The notes under the pieces are model-generated. The model was not told where the DNA came from and ran no database searches. It worked only from the letters and a program-made list of their open reading frames with translations. Positions 7,994 to 16,345 of a stretch of 30,386 nucleotides of DNA are shown here, piece by piece. The DNA lies in NCBI GenBank assembly GCA_964549115.1, contig CAZJTX010000009.1, positions 1-30,386 on the forward strand. Direction: 5' to 3'. This DNA comes from CAKOSP01 sp964549115. Its GTDB lineage: Bacteria; Bacillota_I; Bacilli_A; RF39; UBA660. The position numbers and the translations under genes were made by a program. How positions within the stretch are numbered: position 1 is the first letter of the stretch; every line of letters begins with the position of its first letter.

Positions 7994-8362
7994 ATGAACA
8001 AAAAAGGATTCACTACAGTTGAGTTGTTAATAACAATTGCAATCTTTACTGTTATATACTTTATAGGAGTATATAATGTTTCCCATGCGTTTAGTTACTC
8101 ACCGCAAGAAGAGGAGTATAAGGCTAAAATTCATTTGATTGAAAAACAAGCTGTGGAATATGCAAAACAAGATAAAACATTTTTTGATAAGAAAAACACC
8201 GTATATTTATACGTAGAAGACTTAGTCCAAGCAAATTACTTATCAAGCGATAAAGAAGGGGACGTAATTGATCCTAGAAATAGCACTAAAAGTTTAAACA
8301 ATTTGAAAATAAAGTTAATAAAAGAAAAGAAAAGCATAAAGGCTAGCATAGTACAACTGTAA
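7994..8362 (+). CDS. Type IV pilin-like / pseudopilin protein
   Basis: Begins M-N-K-K-G-F-T-T-V-E-L-L, the class III signal of prepilins: cleavage after Gly, Glu at position +5, then a hydrophobic helix (about residues 10-27). The mature part is about 115 residues. It has a helical Ala/Glu/Lys stretch, then E-D-L-V-Q-A-N-Y-L and G-D-V-I-D-P-R, a pattern common in Gram-positive pseudopilins near the start of the C-terminal domain. I place the start at ATG 7994, not at the earlier in-frame ATGs at 7976, 7982 and 7988. The first overlaps the -10 box and the others sit at or above the expected transcription start; GGTGATGG is the Shine-Dalgarno. No assembly ATPase, prepilin peptidase or second pilin is nearby, so the machine must be encoded elsewhere. 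Confidence 0.82.
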   Translation: MNKKGFTTVELLITIAIFTVIYFIGVYNVSHAFSYSPQEEEYKAKIHLIEKQAVEYAKQDKTFFDKKNTVYLYVEDLVQANYLSSDKEGDVIDPRNSTKSLNNLKIKLIKEKKSIKASIVQL

Positions 8363-8444
8363 AATCGGTTGTCGATTATTGTGTAAACAAAACTTTTTGA
8401 TTTACGTTTTTTATGATAGCATATATACACAAGGAGTGATATAT

Positions 8445-8645
8445 ATGTTGTACCCATCGATAGATAAGTTGTTAACCATTGTTGATTCTAAGTATAAATT
8501 AGTTCATGTTATAGCTGAGAGAAGTAAACAAATGGTTGAGCATAAACATTATCAAATGAAGCAAAGTGAATATCAAAATAAAAGAGAAGTTGGAAGAGCC
8601 TTAGAAGAGTTGGATAAAGGTTTAATTAAGGTTATTGAAAAGTAA
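8445..8645 (+). CDS. rpoZ: RNA polymerase omega subunit
   Basis: Small subunit that helps assemble the core RNA polymerase by wrapping the beta-prime C-terminus. The 66-residue protein starts M-L-Y-P-S-I-D-K-L-L and contains D-S-K-Y-K-L-V-H-V-I-A-E-R-S-K-Q-M and K-R-E-V-G-R-A-L-E-E-L. These match the omega N-terminal D-S-x-Y-x-L-V-x-x-A-x-x-R-A and V-x-x-A-L-x-E motifs. ATG 8445 has Shine-Dalgarno AAGGAGTGAT at 8431-8440; a longer reading frame upstream is not needed. In many Firmicutes rpoZ follows gmk; here gmk is absent and the gene stands alone. Confidence 0.9.
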   Translation: MLYPSIDKLLTIVDSKYKLVHVIAERSKQMVEHKHYQMKQSEYQNKREVGRALEELDKGLIKVIEK

Positions 8646-8654
8646 GTGTGATGC

Positions 8655-8683
8655 TTGATTATTCAATGTCATTATGATAAAAT
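8655..8683 (+). promoter_or_regulatory. Likely promoter of tRNA-Ala
   Basis: TTGATT (8655-8660), 17-base spacer, TAAAAT (8678-8683), about 11 bases before the mature tRNA 5' end. It is a moderate match. Confidence 0.45.
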
Positions 8684-8694
8684 AACCTTGCTTT

Positions 8695-8771
8695 GGGGAA
8701 TTGGCTCAGTTGGCTAGAGCATCTGTTTTGCAAGCAGAGGGTCACCGGTTCGAATCCGGTATTCTCCACCA
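8695..8771 (+). tRNA. tRNA-Ala (anticodon TGC)
   Basis: A full cloverleaf can be drawn. The acceptor stem is GGGGAAT / ATTCTCC, including the G3-U70 wobble pair that is the alanine identity element. The D arm is GGCTCAGTTGGCTAGAGC. The anticodon stem TCTGT / GCAGA carries loop TTTGCAA with TGC at 34-36. The T arm is CCGGTTCGAATCCGG. The discriminator is A and CCA is encoded at 8769-8771. Confidence 0.97.
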
Positions 8772-8796
8772 TTTGTAAATAAAGTCATTAGACTAA

Positions 8797-9012
8797 TATA
8801 GACGTTGAATGAGAAGAGTATTAATAATAAATATGAAAGAGAGTTAGTGGTAGGTGGGAACTAATATATATATTATTAAGAAGACACTCAGGAGTTAGTT
8901 ATTTAATAACTCGGGTAATGCCGTTATAAAATTATAAGCGATCATTTATGATAATATGGGTGGCACCGCGGATATAACAGTATTCGTCCCAAGTGGGATA
9001 TACTGTTTTTTA
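8797..9012 (+). promoter_or_regulatory. T-box riboswitch (Asp) upstream of aspS
   Basis: This leader senses uncharged tRNA and allows read-through into aspS. The T-box core TGGCACCGCGG is at about 8961-8971, which pairs with the tRNA acceptor end. Upstream, an AGAGAG...GGTAGGTGGGAA segment fits the Stem I apical part. A GAC triplet at 8883-8885, in GAAGACACT, fits the specifier loop for aspartate and agrees with the gene controlled. The terminator hairpin uses AACAGTAT (from 8976) and ATACTGTT, with a T-run ending near 9012. The exact 5' end is uncertain; TTGTAA (8773-8778) and TATAGA (8797-8802) form a weak possible promoter. Confidence 0.9.
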
Positions 9013-9036
9013 TTTTAATAAATTTAAGGAGGAAAT

Positions 9037-10785
9037 ATGGAAAATATTTATCGTGATATGTTTACTGCAGAAGTAAACGAAAAACATGTTGGAAAGGAAA
9101 TTAAATTAGCTGGTTGGGTTGAAAATATGAGAGACCATGGTGGTATTTTGTTTGTTGACTTAAGAGATCAATCAGGGTTAGTCCAACTAGTAGCTAATGA
9201 AGATTCGATATTTAAAGGAGTAACAAAAGAAAGTACAATCACTATTACAGGAAAAGTAAGAAATAGACAAGAAAAAGATTTTAACAAAAAACTAAAAACC
9301 GGTACTTTGGAAGTTGTTGTTGGTGAGTTAGAATTGTTAGGAAGAGCAAAAAATGTTTTACCTTTTGAAGTTGCAACATCTAAAGAAGTAGCGGAAGATA
9401 TTAGATTAAAATATAGGTATTTAGATTTAAGAAACAAAGATGTGTTTCAAAACATTATTTTAAGAACAGACATTATTAAATTTATAAGAAATAAAATGGA
9501 TTCATTAGGCTTCTTAGAAATGCAGACACCAATTCTTACAGCGTCATCTCCAGAAGGAGCAAGAGACTTTTTAGTCCCGGCAAGAAAGTTCCCTGGTAAA
9601 TTTTATGCTTTACCTCAAGCACCTCAAATATTTAAACAATTATTAATGATATCTGGTTTTGATAAATATTATCAAATAGCACCTTGTTTTAGAGACGAAG
9701 ATGCTAGAAGAGATAGAGTATATGGAGAGTTTTATCAACTAGATTTAGAAATGGCTTTTGCTACAGAAGAAAACGTTTTACAAGTCGGGGAAGAAGTGTT
9801 TTATGAAACATTTAAAAACTTTACTGATAAAAAAATTAGTCCAAGACCTTTTAGAAGATTAACTTATAAAGAATCAATGGATAAATATGGAACAGATAAA
9901 CCAGATCTACGAAATCCATTAGAAATAATTGATACATCAGAAATATTTAATAATACAACTTTTGAACCCTTTAAAAACAGTGTTGTTAAAAGTATTGTAG
10001 TTAAAGGTATAGCTAAAAAACCTAATGCTTGGTTTAATGAAATAGTTGATTATTCAAAAACAATAGGCATGCCTGGTATTGGATATTTAAAAGTAAATCC
10101 AGATTTATCCTTTGCTGGCCCTATATCAAAGTTTTTAAGCGAAGATGAAAGTAAAGAATTAATAAATTTTGCTAAGTTAGAAAAAGACGACGTTATTTTC
10201 TTTATAGCAGATAAAAAACATGCTCCTAAATTAGCTGGATGGATAAGAATCCATTTAGGAGAAAAATTAGAATTAATAACTGATGATGAGTTTATATTTT
10301 GTATAGTTAATGATTATCCTATGTTTGAGTATGATGATACATTAGAAAAATATGAATTTACACATAACCCATTTAGTATGCCTCAAGGTGGTATGAAAGC
10401 ATTTGACACAGATGATTATGAAAGTATCTTAGCTTACCAATATGATTTTGTATGTAACGGTATAGAACTTGCTAGTGGTGCGGTTAGAAACCATAGTTTA
10501 GATATAATGAAAAAAGCATTTAGTATTGCAGGTTATGGTGAAGAAGTAATTAAAGAAAAGTTTAAATCATTATATACAGCATTTGAATATGGTCCACCTC
10601 CACATGCAGGTATGGCACCAGGTTTAGATAGAATTGTAATGATGCTTAGTGATGTTGAATCTATAAGAGAAGTTATAACATTCCCATTATCAGCATCAGG
10701 TCAAGACTTAATGATGGGAGCTCCAACCGAAGCTACCGAAGAACAATTAAAAGAATTAAATATAAAAATAAACACTAAAAAATAG
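9037..10785 (+). CDS. aspS: Aspartyl-tRNA synthetase
   Basis: Class IIb synthetase that charges tRNA-Asp in the cytosol. The N-terminal OB-fold anticodon-binding domain (about residues 15-110) includes G-W-V-E-N-M-R-D-H-G-G-I-L-F-V-D-L-R-D. The catalytic domain has motif 2-type C-F-R-D-E-D-A-R-R-D-R followed by E-F-Y-Q-L-D-L-E-M, and motif 3 G-L-D-R-I-V-M-M-L near the end. A bacterial-type insertion (GAD domain) lies around 290-400. Length 582 aa is normal for bacterial AspRS. Shine-Dalgarno AAGGAGG at 9026-9032. Regulation is by the Asp T-box directly upstream. Whether it also charges tRNA-Asn (non-discriminating) cannot be told from this window. Confidence 0.95.
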   Translation: MENIYRDMFTAEVNEKHVGKEIKLAGWVENMRDHGGILFVDLRDQSGLVQLVANEDSIFKGVTKESTITITGKVRNRQEKDFNKKLKTGTLEVVVGELELLGRAKNVLPFEVATSKEVAEDIRLKYRYLDLRNKDVFQNIILRTDIIKFIRNKMDSLGFLEMQTPILTASSPEGARDFLVPARKFPGKFYALPQAPQIFKQLLMISGFDKYYQIAPCFRDEDARRDRVYGEFYQLDLEMAFATEENVLQVGEEVFYETFKNFTDKKISPRPFRRLTYKESMDKYGTDKPDLRNPLEIIDTSEIFNNTTFEPFKNSVVKSIVVKGIAKKPNAWFNEIVDYSKTIGMPGIGYLKVNPDLSFAGPISKFLSEDESKELINFAKLEKDDVIFFIADKKHAPKLAGWIRIHLGEKLELITDDEFIFCIVNDYPMFEYDDTLEKYEFTHNPFSMPQGGMKAFDTDDYESILAYQYDFVCNGIELASGAVRNHSLDIMKKAFSIAGYGEEVIKEKFKSLYTAFEYGPPPHAGMAPGLDRIVMMLSDVESIREVITFPLSASGQDLMMGAPTEATEEQLKELNIKINTKK

Positions 10786-10799
10786 TGTTTATTTTTCTT
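10764..10799 (+). terminator. Terminator after aspS
   Basis: A 14-bp stem (10764-10777 with 10783-10796) with an AAAAA loop, extending over the stop codon and ending in a T-tract. Confidence 0.8.
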
Positions 10800-10802
10800 A
10801 AC

Positions 10803-10831
10803 TTGTTATATTAAATTATATTTACTATAAT
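10803..10831 (+). promoter_or_regulatory. Promoter of dnaB-dnaI
   Basis: TTGTTA (10803-10808), 17-base spacer, TATAAT (10826-10831). Transcription would start just upstream of the Shine-Dalgarno AAGGGTGGG (10839-10847). Confidence 0.7.
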
Positions 10832-10853
10832 AACTTTGAAGGGTGGGACTTTT

Positions 10854-12128
10854 ATGGTGGAGTATACATTACTTCCTGCTGATAATTATATAGTAGTTAA
10901 TAAAACTATATTATCTGATTTTGAGAGAAAAACTCTTATTTCTTTTTATGAGCCCATAATTGGCCCCATTAGTACTGCTCTTTATTTAATACTTTGGAAT
11001 GATTTAGATCAAAATGAAATGTTTAGCAACAAACTAAATCATCATCATTTAATGAGTTTATTAAAATGTAATATTAAAGTATTAAAAGAAGCTAGAGAAT
11101 CTTTAGAGGCAGTAGGTTTATTAAAAACTTATGTTAAAGAAAATGGTGTTAATGAATTTATTTATGAATTATATTCTCCGCTTACTCCAAGAGAGTTTTT
11201 TAATCATCCAATATTCAATGTTGTTTTATTTAATAATATAGGTAAAGAAGAATATGAAAGATTAAAAGTGTTTTATGAAACTCCTAAAATGGATTTAAAA
11301 GATTATGTTGATATAACTAAAAAGATGGATGAGGTATATAAAAGTGAAGGAGTATTTAATGACTCTGATGAGATAAAAGATATTACTATTAATGGAGTGA
11401 GTCTAGATAGTAAGATAGATTTTGATTTAATAATTTCATCAATGCCGAAGGATATAATAAATACTCGTGCATTTGGAAAGAAAACAAGAGAATTAATTAC
11501 TCAACTATCTTTTGTATATAATGTTGATACAAATAAGATGATTGAATTAATTAGAGCATCTTTAAATGAGTTCGGAATGATTGATAAAACTGAATTAAGA
11601 AATGTAACAAGAAAGTTTTTCGAGTTTAATAATAATACTCTTCCTACTCTTGTTTATAGATCACAACCCGAATATTTAAAAACTCCTGAAGGGGATACCT
11701 CAATGAGAGGGAAGATAATAGCTATATTTGAAAATACAACTCCGTATGATTTTTTAAAAAACAAGAACAGGGGAATTAACCCAACTAGTAGAGATTTAAA
11801 ATTACTTGAGACATTATTAATAGACATGGAATTATCTCCGGCTGTGGTAAACGTGTTAATAGATTTTGTGTTAAAGAAAAACAATAATAGATTAGTTAAA
11901 AATTATGTTGAAACAATTGCATCTCAGTGGAAGAGGGCTAATTTAAAAACTGCAAAAGAAGCAATGGAGTTTGCAGAGGCAGAACATAAAAGATTTACAA
12001 AAAAAGTGGTTAATAAAACAACTAAATCAGCAGCATCACCAGTATGGTTTGGTAAAGATTTAAAAGAAGAAAATTTAACGGATGAAGAAGAGGAAGAGTT
12101 AAAAGACATGTTTAAGGAGTTTGAGTAA
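10854..12128 (+). CDS. dnaB: DnaB-type helicase-loading/membrane attachment protein
   Basis: This is the Bacillus-type DnaB (DnaD/DnaB family), not the helicase. It works with DnaD and DnaI to load the replicative helicase at origins. The N-terminal winged-helix part contains P-A-D-N-Y-I-V-V-N-K-T-I-L and F-Y-E-P-I-I-G-P-I-S-T-A-L-Y, a hallmark of the family. The C-terminal DnaB_2 helical domain includes L-L-I-D-M-E-L-S-P-A-V-V-N-V-L-I-D-F-V and N-Y-V-E-T-I-A-S-Q-W. The tail is acidic. I choose ATG 10854 (424 aa): a TTG at 10836 would lie about 5 bases from the -10 and upstream of the Shine-Dalgarno. The stop shares one base with the dnaI start. Confidence 0.92.
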   Translation: MVEYTLLPADNYIVVNKTILSDFERKTLISFYEPIIGPISTALYLILWNDLDQNEMFSNKLNHHHLMSLLKCNIKVLKEARESLEAVGLLKTYVKENGVNEFIYELYSPLTPREFFNHPIFNVVLFNNIGKEEYERLKVFYETPKMDLKDYVDITKKMDEVYKSEGVFNDSDEIKDITINGVSLDSKIDFDLIISSMPKDIINTRAFGKKTRELITQLSFVYNVDTNKMIELIRASLNEFGMIDKTELRNVTRKFFEFNNNTLPTLVYRSQPEYLKTPEGDTSMRGKIIAIFENTTPYDFLKNKNRGINPTSRDLKLLETLLIDMELSPAVVNVLIDFVLKKNNNRLVKNYVETIASQWKRANLKTAKEAMEFAEAEHKRFTKKVVNKTTKSAASPVWFGKDLKEENLTDEEEEELKDMFKEFE

Positions 12129-13018
12129 TGGAAAAAGTTAAAATAACAACGAGTTCAAAAATAGAAAAAGAGTTGGACATAGCCTTTAAAAAAGCAATGG
12201 CTAACGAAAGTTTTAAGACATTAGTTAAAAAATTAAAAATTAGTGATGATCTTGCTAGAAAAAATGTTACAAAACTAGAAGATACTTTAAATGAGCTTGA
12301 AAATTGTAAAAAGTGTCGTGGGCTTTTTGATTGTAAAAATAAAGTGCCTGGACATGTTTTGTTTCCTGAGGTGGATGAAGATAAACTGAAATTTAATTAT
12401 ACTCCTTGTAAATTTGAGAAAAAAAGAATAAAAGATTTAGAAGAAAAAGAAACAAATAAGTCTGATGTTAAAAATGCTAGAATGAAAGATATAGATATAA
12501 CGGATAAAAATAGAGTTGAATTAATTAAAAAAGTTAAAAAGTTTTATGATGAATATGATCCTTCTAAAAATATGAAAGGATTATTTATACATGGATCTTT
12601 TGGTTCGGGAAAAACATTTATTGTATCTAGTTTATTTAATGAGTTAAATATAAAGAAAAATGCTAGTACTGAAATAATATATTATCCAGAACTTTTAAGA
12701 ACTCTAAGAGACAATTTTGACTTACTAGAAAGTAACATAGGATATTTACAAAGAGTAGATTTATTGTTAATAGATGATATTGGAGCGGAAAATGTAACAC
12801 CGTGGGGAAGAGATGAAATCTTAGGAGCAATATTACAATATAGAATGAATGAAGCGTTACCAACGTTTTTCACTTCTAATTTAAATATTAAAGAATTAGA
12901 GAAACATTTATCTACAAGTAAAAATAGTGAAGATGTTGTTAAAGCAAGAAGGATAATTGAGAGAATAAAGCAGTTAACAGAAGATGTTGAGTTAATAAGT
13001 GTAAATAGAAGAAAATAA
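12128..13018 (+). CDS. dnaI: Helicase loader DnaI
   Basis: AAA+ ATPase that delivers the replicative helicase ring to DNA. The N-terminal helicase-binding domain (about 1-105) has the Cys/His zinc set C-x2-C...C...H...C around residues 58-97. The ATPase has Walker A G-S-F-G-S-G-K-T with K162, Walker B L-L-L-I-D-D-I-G-A-E near 218, and a sensor region F-F-T-S-N-L-N. Length 296 aa matches DnaI. Its ATG overlaps the TAA of dnaB by one base, so translation is coupled. Together with DnaD at 1821, the window holds the full loader set. Confidence 0.94.
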   Translation: MEKVKITTSSKIEKELDIAFKKAMANESFKTLVKKLKISDDLARKNVTKLEDTLNELENCKKCRGLFDCKNKVPGHVLFPEVDEDKLKFNYTPCKFEKKRIKDLEEKETNKSDVKNARMKDIDITDKNRVELIKKVKKFYDEYDPSKNMKGLFIHGSFGSGKTFIVSSLFNELNIKKNASTEIIYYPELLRTLRDNFDLLESNIGYLQRVDLLLIDDIGAENVTPWGRDEILGAILQYRMNEALPTFFTSNLNIKELEKHLSTSKNSEDVVKARRIIERIKQLTEDVELISVNRRK

Positions 13019-13025
13019 AAATTTT

Positions 13026-13050
13026 AAGAGGTTTTGTCGAAAACCTTTTT
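13026..13050 (+). terminator. Terminator after dnaI
   Basis: Stem AGGTTTT / AAAACCT with loop GTCG and a T-tract. Confidence 0.75.
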
Positions 13051-13098
13051 AAATGGGGGCCTTGTGATATGGTTATAAAAAGAGAAACAAACGCACAA

Positions 13099-13110
13099 GA
13101 ACAAATGTTC
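13099..13110. promoter_or_regulatory. LexA/DinR-type SOS box of recA
   Basis: GAACAAATGTTC fits the Gram-positive SOS operator core GAAC-N4-GTTC perfectly. It lies 9 bases upstream of the recA -35, as expected for LexA repression. No lexA gene is in the window. Confidence 0.88.
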
Positions 13111-13119
13111 GGTTTTCTA

Positions 13120-13148
13120 TTGACTTTATAATATATTAAATATATAAT
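13120..13148 (+). promoter_or_regulatory. recA promoter
   Basis: TTGACT (13120-13125), 17-base spacer, TATAAT (13143-13148). Confidence 0.8.
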
Positions 13149-13178
13149 TAAATAGTATTCAATAGATTAGGAGGAATA

Positions 13179-14204
13179 ATGAAATCTGTTAAAAAAGATA
13201 AAACAAAAGATAAAGCTTTAGAGCAAGTTATGGCTGAGATTGAAAAACAATTTGGATCAGAAGCTATAATGAAATTAGGTGGTGCAGCTGAAAAGAAAGT
13301 TGATGCTATATCATCTGGTTCACTTGCTTTAGATATAGCGCTAGGGGTTGGGGGTTATCCAAAGGGAAGAATAGTTGAAATATTTGGACCTGAGTCAAGT
13401 GGTAAAACTACAGTTGCACTAGAAGCAATAAGTGCAGTTCAACAAGCCGGAGGTAGAGCAGCTTTTATTGACGCAGAGCATGCTCTTGACCCGGAATATG
13501 CTAAAAATTTAGGTGTTGATATAGACGAGTTGTTATTATCACAACCAAGCTCTGGTGAAGAAGCATTAGAAATTTGTGAGGCGTTGGTAAGAAGTGGGGC
13601 TATTAATTTAATAGTAATAGACTCAGTTGCGGCTTTAGTGCCTCAAGCAGAAATAGATGGAGAAATGGGAGATTCACACATTGGGCTACAAGCGAGGTTA
13701 ATGTCTCAAGCTCTAAGAAAATTATCCGGAATTATGGCTAAAACAAAAACAACAGCTTTGTTTATAAATCAATTAAGAGAAAAAGTGGGAGTTATGTTTG
13801 GTAACCCCGAAGTAACACCTGGTGGAAGAGCATTAAAATTCTCTTCAACTATAAGAATAGATATAAGACGTGGTGAACAAATTAAAATAGGAGACCAGAC
13901 AGTAGGAAACAAAACCACTATTAAAGTAGTTAAAAATAAAGTGGCTCCGCCTTTTAAAACAGCTATAGTAGATATTATGTATGGAGAAGGTATATCAAGA
14001 GAAGGAGAAATAATTGATATAGCTAGTGAACTTGGTATCGTAGAAAAAAGTGGTGCATGGTATTCGTATAACACTGAAAAAATAGGCCAAGGAAAAGAAA
14101 ATGTGAAATTATTCTTAAAAGAAAACCCGAAAATAAGAGATGAAATTGAAAAAAAAGTAAGAGATCACTTTACAAAAGAAAAAGAATCCAAGAAGAAAGA
14201 CTAA
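13179..14204 (+). CDS. recA: Recombinase RecA
   Basis: DNA strand-exchange ATPase and SOS co-protease. Walker A is G-P-E-S-S-G-K-T at residues 70-77, and L-I-V-I-D-S-V-A-A-L is Walker B. Loop regions G-E-M-G-D-S-H-I-G-L-Q-A-R-L-M-S-Q-A-L-R-K and F-I-N-Q-L-R-E-K-V-G-V-M-F-G-N-P are classic RecA. Length 341 aa; the C-terminal tail is short and Lys-rich, not acidic as in E. coli. Shine-Dalgarno AGGAGG before the ATG. An SOS box and strong promoter lie upstream, and a terminator overlaps the stop. The recA-rny order follows B. subtilis; cinA, often between pgsA and recA, is absent here. Confidence 0.98.
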   Translation: MKSVKKDKTKDKALEQVMAEIEKQFGSEAIMKLGGAAEKKVDAISSGSLALDIALGVGGYPKGRIVEIFGPESSGKTTVALEAISAVQQAGGRAAFIDAEHALDPEYAKNLGVDIDELLLSQPSSGEEALEICEALVRSGAINLIVIDSVAALVPQAEIDGEMGDSHIGLQARLMSQALRKLSGIMAKTKTTALFINQLREKVGVMFGNPEVTPGGRALKFSSTIRIDIRRGEQIKIGDQTVGNKTTIKVVKNKVAPPFKTAIVDIMYGEGISREGEIIDIASELGIVEKSGAWYSYNTEKIGQGKENVKLFLKENPKIRDEIEKKVRDHFTKEKESKKKD

Positions 14205-14220
14205 CCTTAGTCTTTTTTTT
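14196..14220 (+). terminator. Terminator after recA
   Basis: Stem AAAGACTA / TAGTCTTT with a four-base loop, overlapping the stop codon and followed by T8. Confidence 0.8.
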
Positions 14221-14251
14221 ATGTAAAGTTAAAAAACGAGAAAATATAAAC

Positions 14252-14280
14252 TTGAAAAATAAGTAAAACAATTCTATAAT
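14252..14280 (+). promoter_or_regulatory. Promoter of rny
   Basis: TTGAAA (14252-14257), 17-base spacer, TATAAT (14275-14280). Confidence 0.7.
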
Positions 14281-14321
14281 GTATTTAGAGGGGTAATAAT
14301 AAATTAAGAAAGAGGAGAAAA

Positions 14322-15875
14322 ATGGAAAAGTATTTAGTTCCATTTTTAGCCCTAATTCTTGGACTAGTTTTAGGTTTTATAATAGTATGGATTATAAATT
14401 TAATTAAAAAAACCAATTCCGAAAAAAATGCTAATAAATTATTGGAAAACGCAAAAAAAGAAGCTGACAGATATAAGCGCGATAGCTTACTTGAATTAAA
14501 AGAGGAATCTTTTAAATTAAAAAAAGAAACAGATAAAGAAATTAAAGAAAGAAAAGCGGATGTTGTAAAACATGAAGAACGTCTTTTATCAAGAGAAAGT
14601 AGCTTGGATAAAAGAGAAGAAATGTTACATAAAAGAGATGTATCTTTGGGTGACAAAGAGAAAAATTTATTAGCGAAACAAAACAGTTTGCAAGAAAAAG
14701 AGCAAAAAATGGATAAATTACTTCAAGAAGAAGTAAGAGAATTAGAAAAAATATCGGGGTTAAGTAAAGAACAAGCAAAAGATAAAATAATGGAGCTTGT
14801 TGAAAGAGATTCAGCATTAGAAATTACAGAATATTTAAGAAATGAAGAAACAAAAGCTAAATTAACAGCAAATGAAACAGCAAAAGAATTAATTGTGTCT
14901 AGTATGGAAAAATACTCGGACGATATTGTTAGTGAACATACAGTGAGCACTATTAATTTACCAAGTGACGACATGAAAGGTAGATTAATTGGTCGTGAAG
15001 GTAGAAACATTAGGACATTGGAAGCTATAACAGGAGTCGATTTGATAATTGATGATACACCTGAGGTTATAGTAATTTCATCATTTGATCCACTAAGAAG
15101 AGAAATAGCAAAAGTTACAATTGAATCATTAATTAAAGATGGTAGAATTCATCCAGCTAGGATTGAAGAATTATATGACAAAACCACAAAAGATATAAGC
15201 ACTAAGATTTTAGAAAAAGGTAAAGAAGCAATTGAAGAACTAGGAATATTTAAAATGGATCCAGAGTTAATTAATTTAATAGGAAGATTACATTTTAGAA
15301 CTAGTTATGGACAAAATGCTTTATTACATGCAAAGGAAGTTGCTAAATTAACTGGTTTAATGGCTGCTGACTTAGGCGAAAATATTGAATTAGCAAAAAG
15401 AGCGGGTTTACTGCACGACATTGGAAAAGCAGTTGACTTAGATATGGAAGGAAGCCATGTTGAAATAGGTGCAGACATAGCTAAAAAATATAAAGAACAT
15501 GAAGTTGTTATTAATAGTATTGCATCTCATCACGGCGATGAAGAATCTAATAGTATTATTTCTACTTTAGTTAAAATAGCTGATACATTATCAGCAGCAA
15601 GACCTGGAGCTAGAAATGATTCATTAGAAAATTATATTAAAAGATTAGAAGAATTAGAATCAATTGGTAATTCATATGATGGTGTAGAGAAAACATTTGC
15701 AATGCAAGCAGGTAGGGAAATTAGAGTTATTGTTAAACCTGATGAAATAGATGATTTAAAAAGTTATAAACTTGCTAAAGATATTAAAAATCGTATTGAA
15801 GGTGAATTACAATATCCTGGTACAATAAAAGTGACTGTTATAAGAGAAACTAGAGCTCAAGAAGAAGCTAAATAA
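14322..15875 (+). CDS. rny: Ribonuclease Y
   Basis: Membrane-anchored endoribonuclease that starts mRNA decay in Firmicutes. An N-terminal membrane helix (about residues 5-26) is followed by a long Lys/Glu coiled coil (about 30-170). The KH domain (about 205-270) contains G-R-L-I-G-R-E-G-R-N-I-R. The HD domain carries L-L-H-D-I-G-K-A with H365-D366. A final conserved stretch includes Q-Y-P-G-T-I-K-V-T-V-I-R-E-T-R-A. Length 517 aa is standard. Shine-Dalgarno AAGAGGAG precedes the ATG. The desulfoferrodoxin gene follows after 9 bases and is probably co-transcribed. Confidence 0.97.
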   Translation: MEKYLVPFLALILGLVLGFIIVWIINLIKKTNSEKNANKLLENAKKEADRYKRDSLLELKEESFKLKKETDKEIKERKADVVKHEERLLSRESSLDKREEMLHKRDVSLGDKEKNLLAKQNSLQEKEQKMDKLLQEEVRELEKISGLSKEQAKDKIMELVERDSALEITEYLRNEETKAKLTANETAKELIVSSMEKYSDDIVSEHTVSTINLPSDDMKGRLIGREGRNIRTLEAITGVDLIIDDTPEVIVISSFDPLRREIAKVTIESLIKDGRIHPARIEELYDKTTKDISTKILEKGKEAIEELGIFKMDPELINLIGRLHFRTSYGQNALLHAKEVAKLTGLMAADLGENIELAKRAGLLHDIGKAVDLDMEGSHVEIGADIAKKYKEHEVVINSIASHHGDEESNSIISTLVKIADTLSAARPGARNDSLENYIKRLEELESIGNSYDGVEKTFAMQAGREIRVIVKPDEIDDLKSYKLAKDIKNRIEGELQYPGTIKVTVIRETRAQEEAK

Positions 15876-15884
15876 GGAGGATAA

Positions 15885-16271
15885 ATGAAAAAGAAATTTT
15901 ATTTATGTAAAATATGCGGAAACTTAGTTGATTTAATTAATGAAGGAGGAGGAACACTAGTTTGTTGCGGCGAAGATATGGAATTATTTACTGTTAATAC
16001 AGTAGACGCAGATTATGAAAAACATATCCCAGTTGTAGAAGTATTAAAAGAAGGTACAGAAGATATAATGGAAATTAAAATTGGAAGTGTTGAACACCCA
16101 ATGATCAGAGAACATTATATAGACTTTTTATACGTTGAATATACAGATGGTGGAACCTTAATCAAGTTAGATGATAAGCCTTATGCTAAATTAAATGTAA
16201 CTGGGAAAGACCTAGTTGGAGTATATGCTTATTGCAATTTACACGGCATGTGGGGAACGAGTTTAAAATAA
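15885..16271 (+). CDS. dfx: Desulfoferrodoxin (superoxide reductase)
   Basis: Reduces superoxide to peroxide in anaerobes without making oxygen. The N-terminal rubredoxin-like centre has C8-x2-C11 and C27-C28. The catalytic neelaredoxin domain supplies the iron ligands H47 (E-K-H-I-P), H71 (E-H-P-M), H77 (E-H-Y-I), C117 and H120 (C-N-L-H-G-M-W). Both iron sites are intact, so this is a two-iron enzyme. Length 128 aa is typical. AAGGAGG at the end of rny is the Shine-Dalgarno. It implies an anaerobic host that meets some oxygen. Confidence 0.95.
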   Translation: MKKKFYLCKICGNLVDLINEGGGTLVCCGEDMELFTVNTVDADYEKHIPVVEVLKEGTEDIMEIKIGSVEHPMIREHYIDFLYVEYTDGGTLIKLDDKPYAKLNVTGKDLVGVYAYCNLHGMWGTSLK

Positions 16272-16291
16272 CCAAATATTGGTTATTTTTT
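16265..16291 (+). terminator. Terminator after dfx
   Basis: Stem AATAACCAA / TTGGTTATT with a three-base loop, T-tract, overlapping the stop codon. Confidence 0.78.
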
Positions 16292-16322
16292 ATTTGACTA
16301 ATATATTGATAAATGATAGTCT

Positions 16323-16328
16323 TATAAT
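16323..16328 (+). promoter_or_regulatory. -10 element before the DUF1292 gene
   Basis: TATAAT at 16323-16328. The nearby TTGACT (16294-16299) is 23 bases away, too far for a normal -35, so recognition may need an activator or only the -10. Confidence 0.4.
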
Positions 16329-16345
16329 AGAGAAGGAGAATAAAA

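Noticed and set aside
8363..8385. Terminator after the pilin-like gene (AATCG / CGATT)
   Set aside because: The stem is only about 5 bp and no T-tract follows.
13069..13131. 18-codon reading frame (ATG 13069) above recA, possible leader peptide
   Set aside because: It runs through the SOS box and the recA -35, lies upstream of the recA transcription start, and has only a weak ribosome site and no terminator-like partner structure.
16294..16328. TTGACT and TATAAT as a paired promoter
   Set aside because: The spacer is 23 bases, outside the usual range, so only the -10 was kept.
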